NCBI GenBank assembly: GCA_902478945.1
Contig: CABSMX010000045.1
Span: forward strand, 1 to 16,109
DNA: 16,109 bases
Reading direction: 5' to 3'
From: an uncultured Collinsella sp.
GTDB lineage: Bacteria; Actinomycetota; Coriobacteriia; Coriobacteriales; Coriobacteriaceae
Of the stretch, positions 1 to 7,039 are shown piece after piece. Made by a program: the position numbers and the translations under genes. The notes beneath the pieces are model-generated. The model searched no databases. It was not told the DNA's origin and saw only the letters and a list, made by a program, of their open reading frames with translations. Each line of letters opens with the position of its first letter. The first letter of the stretch is position 1.

Positions 1-46
1 AGATGCAGCGTAGTCTCGTGGGCTCGGAGATGTGTATAAGAGACAG
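1..46 (+). other. Illumina Nextera adapter and i7 index remnant (not genomic)
   Basis: Bases 13-46 match the 34-nt Nextera read-2 transposon adapter, ending in the Tn5 mosaic end TGTGTATAAGAGACAG at 31-46. Bases 5-12 (GCAGCGTA) sit where the 8-base i7 index belongs, and bases 1-4 (AGAT) match the last bases of the P7 primer. The order P7 tail, index, adapter, mosaic end is exactly the library construct. Genomic sequence therefore begins at 47. Any reading frame crossing 32-46 gains false N-terminal residues. Confidence 0.97.
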
Positions 47-1153
47 GTGCAGGAGAAGTTTTCTGCCGCTAAGGCACAGTCCGAGCAAGAGGCCGAGGGG
101 CTGCGTGCCCAGCTGCGCGAACAAGAACTGATGGCAAAAATGAACCTGTCAGAGGCGGTCGCCGCGGCGGAGCGTGAGCGCGACGAGGCGCGTGCCAAGC
201 TGACGAGCGAGCTGGCTGTGCGCGATTCGCGTGAGGAACAGGCCAAGGCAGCCCACGAGCTTGAGCTTGCGCAGGCCAAGCGCGTGAGTGACGAGTTGAT
301 TCGCTACAAGGACGAAGAGATTGAGCGTCTTAAGGACATGAAGGTACGCCTGTCCACCAAGATGGTGGGCGAGTCGCTCGAGCAGCACTGCGAGACCGAG
401 TTCAATCGCCTGCGCATGACGGCGTTTCCCAACGCGTACTTCGAGAAAGATAACGATGCGTCCGAGGGCACCAAGGGCGACTTTATCTTCCGCGAGCGCG
501 ACGCGAGCGGCAACGAGGTCATTTCGATTATGTTCGAGATGAAAAACGAGAACGACGAGACCGCGACCAAGCACAAAAACGAGGACTTCTTTAAGAAACT
601 CGATCACGATCGTCGCCAGAAAGGCTGCGAGTATGCGGTGCTCTGCACCCTGCTGGAGCCCGAGAGCGAGCTCTATAACGCGGGTATCGTCGACGTGAGC
701 TACCGCTATGAGAAGATGTACGTGATCCGCCCGCAGTTCTTCATTCCCATGATCACGCTGCTGCGCAACGCCGCTATGGGCTCGCTGCGCTATAAGCAGG
801 AGCTGGCGGAGTACAAGCAGCAGAATATCGACGTCACGAACTTCGAAGCCAAGATGGAAAAGTTCAAGAATGATTTCGGTCGCAACTACGAGATCGCGAG
901 CCGCAAGTTCCAAACGGCAATCGATGAGATTGACAAGACGATTAGCCATCTGCAGAAAACCAAGGAGGCGTTGCTGTCTTCCGAGAACAACCTGCGCCTA
1001 GCCAACAAGAAGGCCGACGATCTTACCATTCGCAAGCTCACGTGGGGCAACAAGACCATGAAGGCGGCGTTTGACGAGGCGCGCGGGGCTGCGCCAGAGA
1101 CAAACGATGAGCCCGCCGAGGCGGATTCGTATGAGGTCGAGGATGCCGAGTAA
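47..1153 (+). CDS. DUF2130 coiled-coil protein, 5'-truncated
   Basis: The frame is open from the adapter junction to TAA at 1151-1153 and leaves about 368 genomic residues; the true start lies beyond the contig end, and an apparent GTG at 32 is adapter. The first ~105 residues are a charged, Ala/Glu/Arg-rich coiled coil. After it comes a globular region with the string KGDFIF, then FEMK about 20 residues on, then KLDHDRRQKGCEYAVL and the segment MYVIRPQFFIPMITLL, which I recognise as the DUF2130 (COG4487) family. A second coiled coil follows (about residues 250-325) and an acidic tail. The D...ExK spacing resembles a PD-(D/E)xK nuclease core; that is my inference, and the family function is not established. 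The gene converges on the helicase gene and shares its terminator. Confidence 0.85.
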   Translation: MQEKFSAAKAQSEQEAEGLRAQLREQELMAKMNLSEAVAAAERERDEARAKLTSELAVRDSREEQAKAAHELELAQAKRVSDELIRYKDEEIERLKDMKVRLSTKMVGESLEQHCETEFNRLRMTAFPNAYFEKDNDASEGTKGDFIFRERDASGNEVISIMFEMKNENDETATKHKNEDFFKKLDHDRRQKGCEYAVLCTLLEPESELYNAGIVDVSYRYEKMYVIRPQFFIPMITLLRNAAMGSLRYKQELAEYKQQNIDVTNFEAKMEKFKNDFGRNYEIASRKFQTAIDEIDKTISHLQKTKEALLSSENNLRLANKKADDLTIRKLTWGNKTMKAAFDEARGAAPETNDEPAEADSYEVEDAE

Positions 1154-1172
1154 GGCATAGCGTATAGTGCAA

Positions 1173-1210
1173 AAGCGGGGCCGCTGGCGATGTTACCAGC
1201 GGCCCCGCTT
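1173..1210. terminator. Shared bidirectional rho-independent terminator
   Basis: A perfect 15-bp GC-rich stem (arms 1173-1187 and 1196-1210) encloses an 8-nt loop. It has A residues on the left flank (1171-1174) and CGTTTT on the right, so it can act on both strands. It lies 19 nt after the DUF2130 stop and 22 nt after the stop of the opposing helicase gene, the expected place between convergent genes. Confidence 0.88.
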
Positions 1211-1232
1211 CGTTTTGTTCCAGTATGTGCGG

Positions 1233-3914
1233 CTAGTCCTCGAGCAGGTCCTCGATAAAGCCGACGCGGTAGTTTTTGAAGATGACCTCGCCGCCGTCTT
1301 GCGTGGCGTCCAGATCGACATCGCCCATGATGCCAAAGTCGTGGTCGCCATCCTCGTCGGCAAAGATCTGGTGCACGTGCCACACGTGATCGGTCTTCTC
1401 GTCGGATTCATCGATGGAAAACATCGCGGCGCTGCGGGCGTCTCCGTCGGTGAGGATTTCCTCGTGCTGCTCATGGTAGGCATCGAGCGCTTTTTGCCAG
1501 CGGACCTCGCTCATGCCCCAGTCCTCGTCGAGCTCGCCCAAATCGCGCACGTGTCCGCGGGCTGCAAGGGTTACGCGGCGGAAGAGCGCGTTGCGCACCA
1601 ACAGCGTGCAGCCGCGACGGTCCGCAACGACCTCGTCGATGCCCTGCGGCGGTGCGGCGTCGAGTGCAGCGGGGTTGCCGGCGTTCTCCCACTCGTCCAC
1701 CAGGCTCGAGTCGACCGAGCGCACCACAAAGCCGAGCCACGAAATGATGTCACGCAAGCGCTCATCGCGCTTCTCAATGGGAACGGTGCGATCGAGGGAA
1801 CGGTAGGCCTCGGCCAGGTAGCGCAGCAGAATGCCCTCGGAGCGGGCGATGCCGAGCTTTTGGATATAGCCCTTAAAGTCGCTCGCGCTCTCCAACATGT
1901 CGCGCAGGACGCTCTTGGGCGAGAGCTGGTAGTCGTTGGCCCAAGGTACTTCCTGGCAGTACTTGTCGAAGGCGGCATCGAGCAAGTCCTCGAGCGGCTT
2001 TTCGTAGGTGACGTCCTGGATGCGCTCCAGGCGTTCCTCATATTCGACGCCGTCAGCCTTCATTTCGGCCATCGCGCGGTCGCGCGCGGCGCGCTCCTGT
2101 GCACGCAGCACCTGCTTGGGATCCTCGAGCGTTGCCTCGACCATCGAGATCAGATCCATGGTATAGGTCTCGCTCTCGGGGTCGAGCAGCTCCAGCGCGG
2201 CAAGCAAAAACGGCGAGAGTGGCTGGTCGAGCGCAAAGTCCTCGGGCAGATCGACCGTCAGTGCATAGTCGATGCCTGGTGCGGCGCCAGTCGGGGCGTC
2301 GGGTGCGGGCGGCACCTCGGTGCGAACGACGACGCCGGAATCGATGAGCGTGGCGAAGATCTCGTCGGCGCGAACCTCGAGCTTGGCCTTTTCCTCGGGG
2401 GTCTGCAGGCTTGTCTCGATGAGGTCGTGTACGCGGGCACGGGCGTCGCCGCCCTGCTCGACCACGCTAATTACCATGGAGTGCGTGATGCGCAGGCGCG
2501 GCTTGAGCGTTTCGGGCTGCGTCTCGATCAGGCGCTCAAAGGTCTGCTTGTTCCAGGTGACAAAGCCCTCGGGGGCCTTCTTCTTTTTAATCTTGCGGAG
2601 CTTCTTGGGGTCGTCGCCCGCCTTGGCCATGAGCTTGGCGTTCTCGATCTCGTGCTCCGGGGCCTCGGCGATGACCATACCCTCGGTATCGAAGCCCGAG
2701 CGCCCGGCGCGACCGGCAATCTGATGGAACTCACGGGCGCGCAGGCGACGCATCTTGTAGCCATCGAACTTGGTGAGCGCGGTGAGCACCACGGTATGGA
2801 TGGGCACGTTGATGCCAACGCCGAGCGTGTCGGTGCCGCAAATGACGGGCAGTAGGCCCTGCTGCGCCAAGCGCTCGACCAGCAGGCGATAGCGCGGCAA
2901 CATGCCAGCATGGTGCACGCCGACGCCGCATCCAAGCAGGCGCTTGAGAATCTTGCCAAAGGCCGTCGAGAAGCTCGTTCCCTTGGCAGCTTCCTTAATG
3001 GCCTCGCGCTGCTCCTTGCTGGCGATGCCAAAATTGGCGAGCGACTGTGCCGTCGCAAGAGCGGCATCCTGGCTAAAGTGCACGATATAGAGCGGGGCCT
3101 CGCCGCGGCGCATGGCGAGCTCGACCGTGCCCTCGAGGGAGGTCGTCACATAGTCGTAGCTCAGCGGAACAGGACGCGGGGCATCGACGACCAAGTCGCA
3201 AGCAGCGCCGGTGTGCTCCTCGAGTGAGGCGGCGATGGCAGTGACATCGCCGAGCGTGGCACTCATGAGCATAAACTGCGTATGGGGCAGGGTGAGCAGC
3301 GGCACCTGCCAGGCCCAGCCGCGGTCGGGGTCGGCAAAGTAGTGGAACTCGTCCATGGCCGCGCAGCCCACGTCGGCATCTTCGCCCTCGCGCAGTGCGT
3401 CGTTGGCAAGGATCTCTGCCGTGCAGCAGATGACGGGTGCCTTGGTGTTGATATGCGTGTCGCCGGTGATCATGCCGACGTTATCGCGGCCGAGCACCTG
3501 TACCAGATCGAAGAACTTTTCGCTGACCAGAGCCTTGATAGGAGCCGTGTAGTAGCAGCGCTTGCCCTGCGCCATGCCCATAAAGAGCATGCCCAGCGCG
3601 ACAAGCGACTTGCCCGATCCGGTCGGTGTGCCTAAGATGACGTGATCGCCGGCAGCCAGGTCCATGAGGGCCTCTTCCTGGTGGTCCCACAGCTCAATAC
3701 CGCGATCGCTCGTCCATTCAAAGAAGCGTTCGAAGGCCTGATCGGGCGTGAGCCATGGCTCGGGCTCGCTACCATCCTCGGGCTCCCACCAGGCGGGGGA
3801 GAGCGCACCGAGCGAGCCAAACTCGGCTTCGGTTCCCGTGCCGCCCGAGAATGAGCTGGCAGCCCCGGCGCCGGAGACGGTGCTGGCGGTGGTGTCTGTC
3901 GTGGTCTGTGCCAT
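1233..3914 (-). CDS. Ski2/Dob10-type DEAD/DEAH-box RNA helicase
   Basis: An 893-residue superfamily 2 helicase. After a ~55-residue Ser/Gly/Thr-rich N-terminus come: Q-like region WDHQEEAL (~76-83), Walker A GTPTGSGKS (95-103), motif Ia TAPIKALVSEKF, motif II DEFH (188-191), motif III SAT (218-220), VHHAGMLPRYR (~333-343), TDTLGVGINVP (~361-371) and motif VI HQIAGRAGRSG (397-407). This is the Ski2/Mtr4-like order (COG4581). The remaining ~480 residues are a family-specific C-terminal region that in actinobacterial homologues is annotated DUF3516; I infer that from context. Expected role: ATP-driven RNA unwinding in RNA turnover or ribosome maturation. The ATG at 3912-3914 has only a weak purine-rich site (GAGAGAAAG) upstream. 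Confidence 0.9.
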   Translation of the reverse strand: MAQTTTDTTASTVSGAGAASSFSGGTGTEAEFGSLGALSPAWWEPEDGSEPEPWLTPDQAFERFFEWTSDRGIELWDHQEEALMDLAAGDHVILGTPTGSGKSLVALGMLFMGMAQGKRCYYTAPIKALVSEKFFDLVQVLGRDNVGMITGDTHINTKAPVICCTAEILANDALREGEDADVGCAAMDEFHYFADPDRGWAWQVPLLTLPHTQFMLMSATLGDVTAIAASLEEHTGAACDLVVDAPRPVPLSYDYVTTSLEGTVELAMRRGEAPLYIVHFSQDAALATAQSLANFGIASKEQREAIKEAAKGTSFSTAFGKILKRLLGCGVGVHHAGMLPRYRLLVERLAQQGLLPVICGTDTLGVGINVPIHTVVLTALTKFDGYKMRRLRAREFHQIAGRAGRSGFDTEGMVIAEAPEHEIENAKLMAKAGDDPKKLRKIKKKKAPEGFVTWNKQTFERLIETQPETLKPRLRITHSMVISVVEQGGDARARVHDLIETSLQTPEEKAKLEVRADEIFATLIDSGVVVRTEVPPAPDAPTGAAPGIDYALTVDLPEDFALDQPLSPFLLAALELLDPESETYTMDLISMVEATLEDPKQVLRAQERAARDRAMAEMKADGVEYEERLERIQDVTYEKPLEDLLDAAFDKYCQEVPWANDYQLSPKSVLRDMLESASDFKGYIQKLGIARSEGILLRYLAEAYRSLDRTVPIEKRDERLRDIISWLGFVVRSVDSSLVDEWENAGNPAALDAAPPQGIDEVVADRRGCTLLVRNALFRRVTLAARGHVRDLGELDEDWGMSEVRWQKALDAYHEQHEEILTDGDARSAAMFSIDESDEKTDHVWHVHQIFADEDGDHDFGIMGDVDLDATQDGGEVIFKNYRVGFIEDLLED

Positions 3915-3947
3915 GTGGTTGCTTTCTCTCGCGTTTGTCTGCCAACT

Positions 3948-3953
3948 ATTATG
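3948..3953 (-). promoter_or_regulatory. Candidate -10 box for the Ski2-like helicase gene
   Basis: On the minus strand the hexamer CATAAT (5 of 6 to TATAAT) lies 33 nt before the helicase ATG. The best -35 candidate, CTGGCA, is 19 nt upstream and matches only 4 of 6, so this is a weak call. Confidence 0.3.
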
Positions 3954-4036
3954 GCGTAGCGGCGGCGCGGGGTGCCAGCGCGCGAGAAAATGCAGGAAAT
4001 GGGCGTTCTGCCCGGCCGTTTGGTGTAGTCGTTAGC

Positions 4037-4157
4037 TAAGTGAGTAGACTTTTTGCGATATCTCGAGCACATGGCTTTTGCACAAGGGCTCTACCTGCGG
4101 TTTTATGTTTCGCTATGCGGGTTGTGCTTGGCTATTGCAAAAAAGTCTACTGACTTA
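4037..4157. repeat. 121-bp inverted-repeat element with long hairpin potential
   Basis: The arms 4037-4060 (TAAGTGAGTAGACTTTTTGC then GATA) and 4133-4157 (its near-perfect reverse complement) pair over about 24 positions, with two mismatches and one extra A in the right arm's A run. A second inner pair, AGCACA (4066-4071) with TGTGCT (4123-4128), extends the fold. No convincing coding frame lies inside. It sits in the gap between the trmB-like stop and the helicase start, both on the minus strand, so it could be a MITE/REP-like dispersed repeat, a structured leader, or a stop signal for the trmB-like transcript. Only one copy is in this window. Confidence 0.6.
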
Positions 4158-4223
4158 GGCTTGAGGGTCGTTCGCTGGCGCCTATTTGCGCTTGTTTGCC
4201 GACGCCGCGACCATAAGAAGCCC

Positions 4224-5063
4224 CTAGGACTCTTGCGGTAAGCGCTTCTTGCCCTTGCGGGCGCGGTTTTTAAAGTTCTCGACGGCCTCTTCCATGCCCA
4301 GAGGTACATAGGTGAGCTCATCGAGGTTTTCGGGCAGGTAGCAGGCAAGGCTTTGCTCCTGCATGAGGCCCGTCGTAAGCTGTTCATCGCTGGGCTGCGC
4401 GCCGGGTGTGGCACAAATGCCATAGACGACGGCACCCATCTCGCGCGTGCGGCATTCATATTCGGTCTCGGGATGCTCGGGATGGTCGCGGCGAACGTCC
4501 TCGCTTACCCAAAGTGTGTCGTAGCCGGCCGCGGCAAACTGTCCCAGGGCGTAATCGCGCAATGGCTTGCTGTCGGTGCGCAGCGTGACGGTGGCGCCGG
4601 CTGCAAGGAGCGGGCGGTAGAGCATCAGATGGTCGACATGGACGAGTCGTTTTTTGGCGTACTTGGCCTTGGGCTGCGGCGTGGGAAAGTTAATGGTGAT
4701 GGCATCGAGCTCGCCTGCGGCAAACAGCTGCGGCAGCGATGCGGCGCCTCGGGGCAGGACGAGTGCGTTGGATAGCTCCTGCTCGCAGATTTTCTGCGCG
4801 GCATAGGCGATGCAGATGGGCTCCTGGTCCATACCGATAAAGAGCGTGTTTGGCTCGTGGGCCGCGCGCTCTACAAGGTACGTTCCCTTGCCACAGCCAA
4901 GATCCAGGTGAAGGTGTTCGAAGGGCTTGCCGCCTGCGGGCGCACAGGCCTCGCGCCAATCTCCGGCATAAGCCTCGGGATTCGTCTCAATCGCATCGGC
5001 GTAGCGCTCCAGGCGCTCTTCGAGCACAAAGTTCTTAGGCGTGCGAACGTGGACGGCTCCCAT
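4224..5063 (-). CDS. trmB: tRNA (guanine-N7)-methyltransferase TrmB-like, divergent
   Basis: 279 residues, longer than the usual 210-250. SAM-binding motif I reads HLDLGCGKGTYL (~52-63), followed by NTLFIGMDQEPI (~72-83). The TrmB segment is INFPTPQPKAKYAKKRL (~124-140), and the late motif TEYE (~200-203) with GAVVYGI is kept. TrmB makes m7G46 in the tRNA variable loop in the cytoplasm. Odd point: the family motif is PDPWPK and here reads PTPQPK, so the conserved Asp and Trp are Thr and Gln; catalysis or substrate may differ. An N-terminal ~45 and C-terminal ~50 residue basic extension add to the divergence. The ATG at 5061-5063 has AAGGAG four bases upstream. It follows the Trm9-like gene by 119 nt on the same strand. 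Confidence 0.8.
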   Translation of the reverse strand: MGAVHVRTPKNFVLEERLERYADAIETNPEAYAGDWREACAPAGGKPFEHLHLDLGCGKGTYLVERAAHEPNTLFIGMDQEPICIAYAAQKICEQELSNALVLPRGAASLPQLFAAGELDAITINFPTPQPKAKYAKKRLVHVDHLMLYRPLLAAGATVTLRTDSKPLRDYALGQFAAAGYDTLWVSEDVRRDHPEHPETEYECRTREMGAVVYGICATPGAQPSDEQLTTGLMQEQSLACYLPENLDELTYVPLGMEEAVENFKNRARKGKKRLPQES

Positions 5064-5085
5064 GAGGCTCCTTGGTCATAAGTAT

Positions 5086-5107
5086 GGAACGCATAGCTGC
5101 GCGTTCC
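5086..5107. promoter_or_regulatory. Inverted repeat in the trmB-like leader
   Basis: GGAACGC (5086-5092) and GCGTTCC (5101-5107) form a perfect 7-bp inverted repeat with an 8-nt loop, 23 nt before the trmB-like ATG. On the minus strand a TTGACG (-35-like, 5 of 6) overlaps its upstream edge, but no good -10 is at the proper distance. It could be an operator or leader hairpin; no U-run follows, so it is not a normal terminator. Confidence 0.3.
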
Positions 5108-5119
5108 GTCAATGGGTTG

Positions 5120-5144
5120 AAAAAGGGGTGGGCATGGTTTGCCC
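5120..5144 (-). terminator. Possible weak terminator after the Trm9-like gene
   Basis: On the minus strand the 5-bp stem GGGCA/TGCCC with a 5-nt loop is followed, after a short C-rich spacer, by TTTTT (5120-5124). It lies 38 nt past the Trm9-like stop. The stem is short and the spacer separates the T-run, so efficiency is doubtful; partial read-through into the trmB-like gene is likely. Confidence 0.35.
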
Positions 5145-5182
5145 GAAAATTGCGACGCGGCTCGACGGCGAGTCGTCAGTGC

Positions 5183-6055
5183 CTACAGGCGCTTGAGAAT
5201 CACATAGCGGTTGAGCTCGCCGCTGCGACCGTCGGCATGGAAGCGCTCAAGCTCGCGCACGGGGACCTCGCCGCTCTTGTAGAACGTACGGACGCCGCGC
5301 ACCAGGTCGGTGATCTGCTGATCGTCAAAGTGATGGCAATAGCGGTAGGCGTGGCGGTCGTTTTGCCAGCCAATGAGGTGGTCGCCGGCTTCAAACTGCG
5401 CGGAATCGTAACCCTCAAACGGCGGGGTGAGCTCGGCGCGGGCTTCGGCTCGAACGGCCTTGCGCGCCATGCGCTCGTCGTTCATAAACTCCCAAAAGCT
5501 GATGGCGATGATGCCGCCTGGGCGCGTCTGGCGCACCAGGGCGTCGAGCACGCGTACACGGTACTCGCACGACGGCACGTGGTGCATAAAGCCAAAACAG
5601 ACCGAGATGTCGGCGAGCGGGGCGTCGAAAAGCACGTCGGGTGTCTCGGCGGGGTTGAGCTTCATAAGGGCGTCGAGCACATCGAGCTCCTGGAAGTGCA
5701 GGTTGGGAATGCGCAGGGCGTGGCCGCGTGCATCGATAGCCAGGTCTTGGCACGAGTCGACGCCATAGAACTCAAACGGACAGCTGGCATCTGCCGAGGG
5801 GTTTGCGCCGTCGACGCCCTTGGCGGCAAGTGCGCCGCCGGCGGCAAAGTTCTCGAATCGCATATTGCCGCAGGCGAGATCGAAGACACGGACGGGATGC
5901 TCGATCGTGGCGACGTCGAGCTGCCCGAGCGCGATATCCATGGTGCGCACCCAGCCGGGCCACGGGGCCTGGCGCGTATCGGAGAAGGAGGCGGAGTGCT
6001 CGCGATAGAACGTGTTGTTGAGCTGGATGAGCGATGAAGCGAAATCGCGGTTCAC
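5183..6055 (-). CDS. Trm9/ALKBH8-like SAM-dependent methyltransferase
   Basis: About 290 residues from a GTG start. Near the N-terminus it reads NNTFY, then SFSDTR, then PWPGW; the pattern of an N/FY helix, FSxTR and PWP is the signature of the Trm9/ALKBH8 tRNA methyltransferases. Motif I follows as VFDLACGN, the acidic motif II as FYGVDSC, then ISVCFGFMHHVP and RPGGIIAISFWEF, a class I Rossmann order. Yeast Trm9 (279 aa, with Trm112) turns cm5U34 of tRNA into mcm5U34. Start choice: GTG at 6053-6055 has GGAGGGAG nine bases upstream, while an in-frame ATG at 6101-6103 has no such site. It lies upstream of the trmB-like gene and about 2 kb from elp3, which makes cm5U34. A different small-molecule or RNA substrate remains possible. 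Confidence 0.7.
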   Translation of the reverse strand: MNRDFASSLIQLNNTFYREHSASFSDTRQAPWPGWVRTMDIALGQLDVATIEHPVRVFDLACGNMRFENFAAGGALAAKGVDGANPSADASCPFEFYGVDSCQDLAIDARGHALRIPNLHFQELDVLDALMKLNPAETPDVLFDAPLADISVCFGFMHHVPSCEYRVRVLDALVRQTRPGGIIAISFWEFMNDERMARKAVRAEARAELTPPFEGYDSAQFEAGDHLIGWQNDRHAYRYCHHFDDQQITDLVRGVRTFYKSGEVPVRELERFHADGRSGELNRYVILKRL

Positions 6056-6187
6056 GGCGCGGAACTCCCTCCGTTGGCGGTGCGGAATAAACAGTACGAC
6101 CATACTACCGTTAACGCCGCAACGGGGACAACCAAGCTACGGGTCATTGCTTTGTTTGGACACATTTCCGCAGCTCATATGCACCCG

Positions 6188-6200
6188 CAACCGCCGGTTG
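6188..6200. promoter_or_regulatory. Perfect palindrome, candidate XRE operator
   Basis: CAACCG-C-CGGTTG is a perfect 6+1+6 palindrome in the divergent intergenic region. Its right half overlaps TTGTCA (6198-6203), a 5-of-6 match to a -35 box for the rightward XRE gene. The best hexamers downstream (TAGAAT at 6214, TAGGTG at 6219) are at poor spacing, so the promoter is uncertain. Self-regulation through such a site is common for XRE proteins. Confidence 0.35.
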
Positions 6201-6322
6201 TCAAAAATCTCACTAGAATAGGTGGCATGCTTTTGGCGGTGGCGGATAGATTTTTAACTGTGCAAGGCGCCTTAAGAACAAAAACGGTCCGGCGGCACGG
6301 CTGGCATCACATAGGAGGAACC

Positions 6323-7039
6323 ATGAATGTAGAAACTGCGCAGCGGCTCGCCGACCTTCGTCGCAGCAAGGGTTTTAGCCAAGAAGGGCTGGCGCGAAAG
6401 CTGGGGCTGTCGCGCCAGGCGGTCAGTAAATGGGAACGCGCGGAGAGCTCGCCCGATACCGAGAACCTGATCTCGCTCGCCAAACTCTATGGCGTGAGCC
6501 TGGACGAGCTGCTCAATCCGAGTGACGAGATCGAGGACGATATCGAGTTTGAGAACGAGGACCGCGCCCGCCAGCGCGAGGCCGAGGCGGCGGAACGTGC
6601 CCGAACCCATGAGGCGGCGGCACGCGCTACCGAGGCGGCAACACAGGCGAGTGACGCCGCCGCCAAGGCGGCGCAAGCGGCAAGTTGGAGTGCGCAGGCT
6701 GCCAATGCCGCTACGGCGCAAGCGACGAGTGGCACCGCGGTTGGCTCGACTCCGGTGAAGGGCCCGTTCCAGTCGTTCCCGTATTGGGCCGTGTGCTGGC
6801 TGCTGTTCTTTTTGCTGATGTTCCTGTTTGGTGCCGGCCCCTTTGCCGCACTGATCTTCTTTACGATTCCCATCTATCACTGGGTGGCACGTGCGCTCGA
6901 TGGCGATTGGGCACGTGGGGATATCCAGGTTGGTCCGGCGCCGGTGGTGGCTAGGGTTCGGAATGCTTCCGCTGCGGTTGATACTGACGTGGCTACCGCG
7001 ACTACCGCTGAGCCGATTGCCAAAGAGGGTGATGAATGA
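6323..7039 (+). CDS. Membrane-anchored XRE-family transcriptional regulator
   Basis: 238 residues in three parts. Residues ~7-65 are a Cro/C1-type helix-turn-helix (KGFSQEGLARKLGLSRQAVSKWE). Residues ~80-140 are an acidic stretch, then an Ala-rich helical linker with repeated AA-x-A motifs. Two hydrophobic segments follow (~153-170 and ~172-190), then a ~45-residue tail. The layout suggests a DNA-binding protein tethered to the membrane, able to link an envelope signal to transcription. Start: ATG at 6323 has AGGAGG (6313-6318) four bases before it; the frame stays open upstream but without support. The stop overlaps the next gene's ATG (ATGA at 7036-7039), so the two are translationally coupled and probably one functional unit. 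Confidence 0.9.
   Translation: MNVETAQRLADLRRSKGFSQEGLARKLGLSRQAVSKWERAESSPDTENLISLAKLYGVSLDELLNPSDEIEDDIEFENEDRARQREAEAAERARTHEAAARATEAATQASDAAAKAAQAASWSAQAANAATAQATSGTAVGSTPVKGPFQSFPYWAVCWLLFFLLMFLFGAGPFAALIFFTIPIYHWVARALDGDWARGDIQVGPAPVVARVRNASAAVDTDVATATTAEPIAKEGDE

Larger units (their letters stand above)
3915..4223. other. 309-nt intergenic region
   Basis: The gap between the helicase start and the trmB-like stop holds the candidate helicase -10 box and the 121-bp inverted-repeat element. The small open frames here lack a ribosome binding site and family resemblance, so I do not call them genes. I see no classical stem plus U-run directly after the trmB-like stop; the T-run arms of the element may serve instead. 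Confidence 0.6.

Noticed and set aside
1167..2855. Long plus-strand open frame of ~560 codons opposite the Ski2-like helicase
   Set aside because: It lies fully antisense to a helicase with all its motifs, starts inside the shared terminator, and has composition typical of antisense frames in GC-rich genes.
6056..6103. ATG at 6103 as start of the Trm9-like gene
   Set aside because: No ribosome binding site precedes it, while GTG 6055 has GGAGGGAG at ideal distance; the extra 16 residues would overlap the leader.
6074..6322. Upstream in-frame extension of the XRE regulator
   Set aside because: No ribosome binding site and no domain content upstream; AGGAGG directly before ATG 6323 fixes the start.
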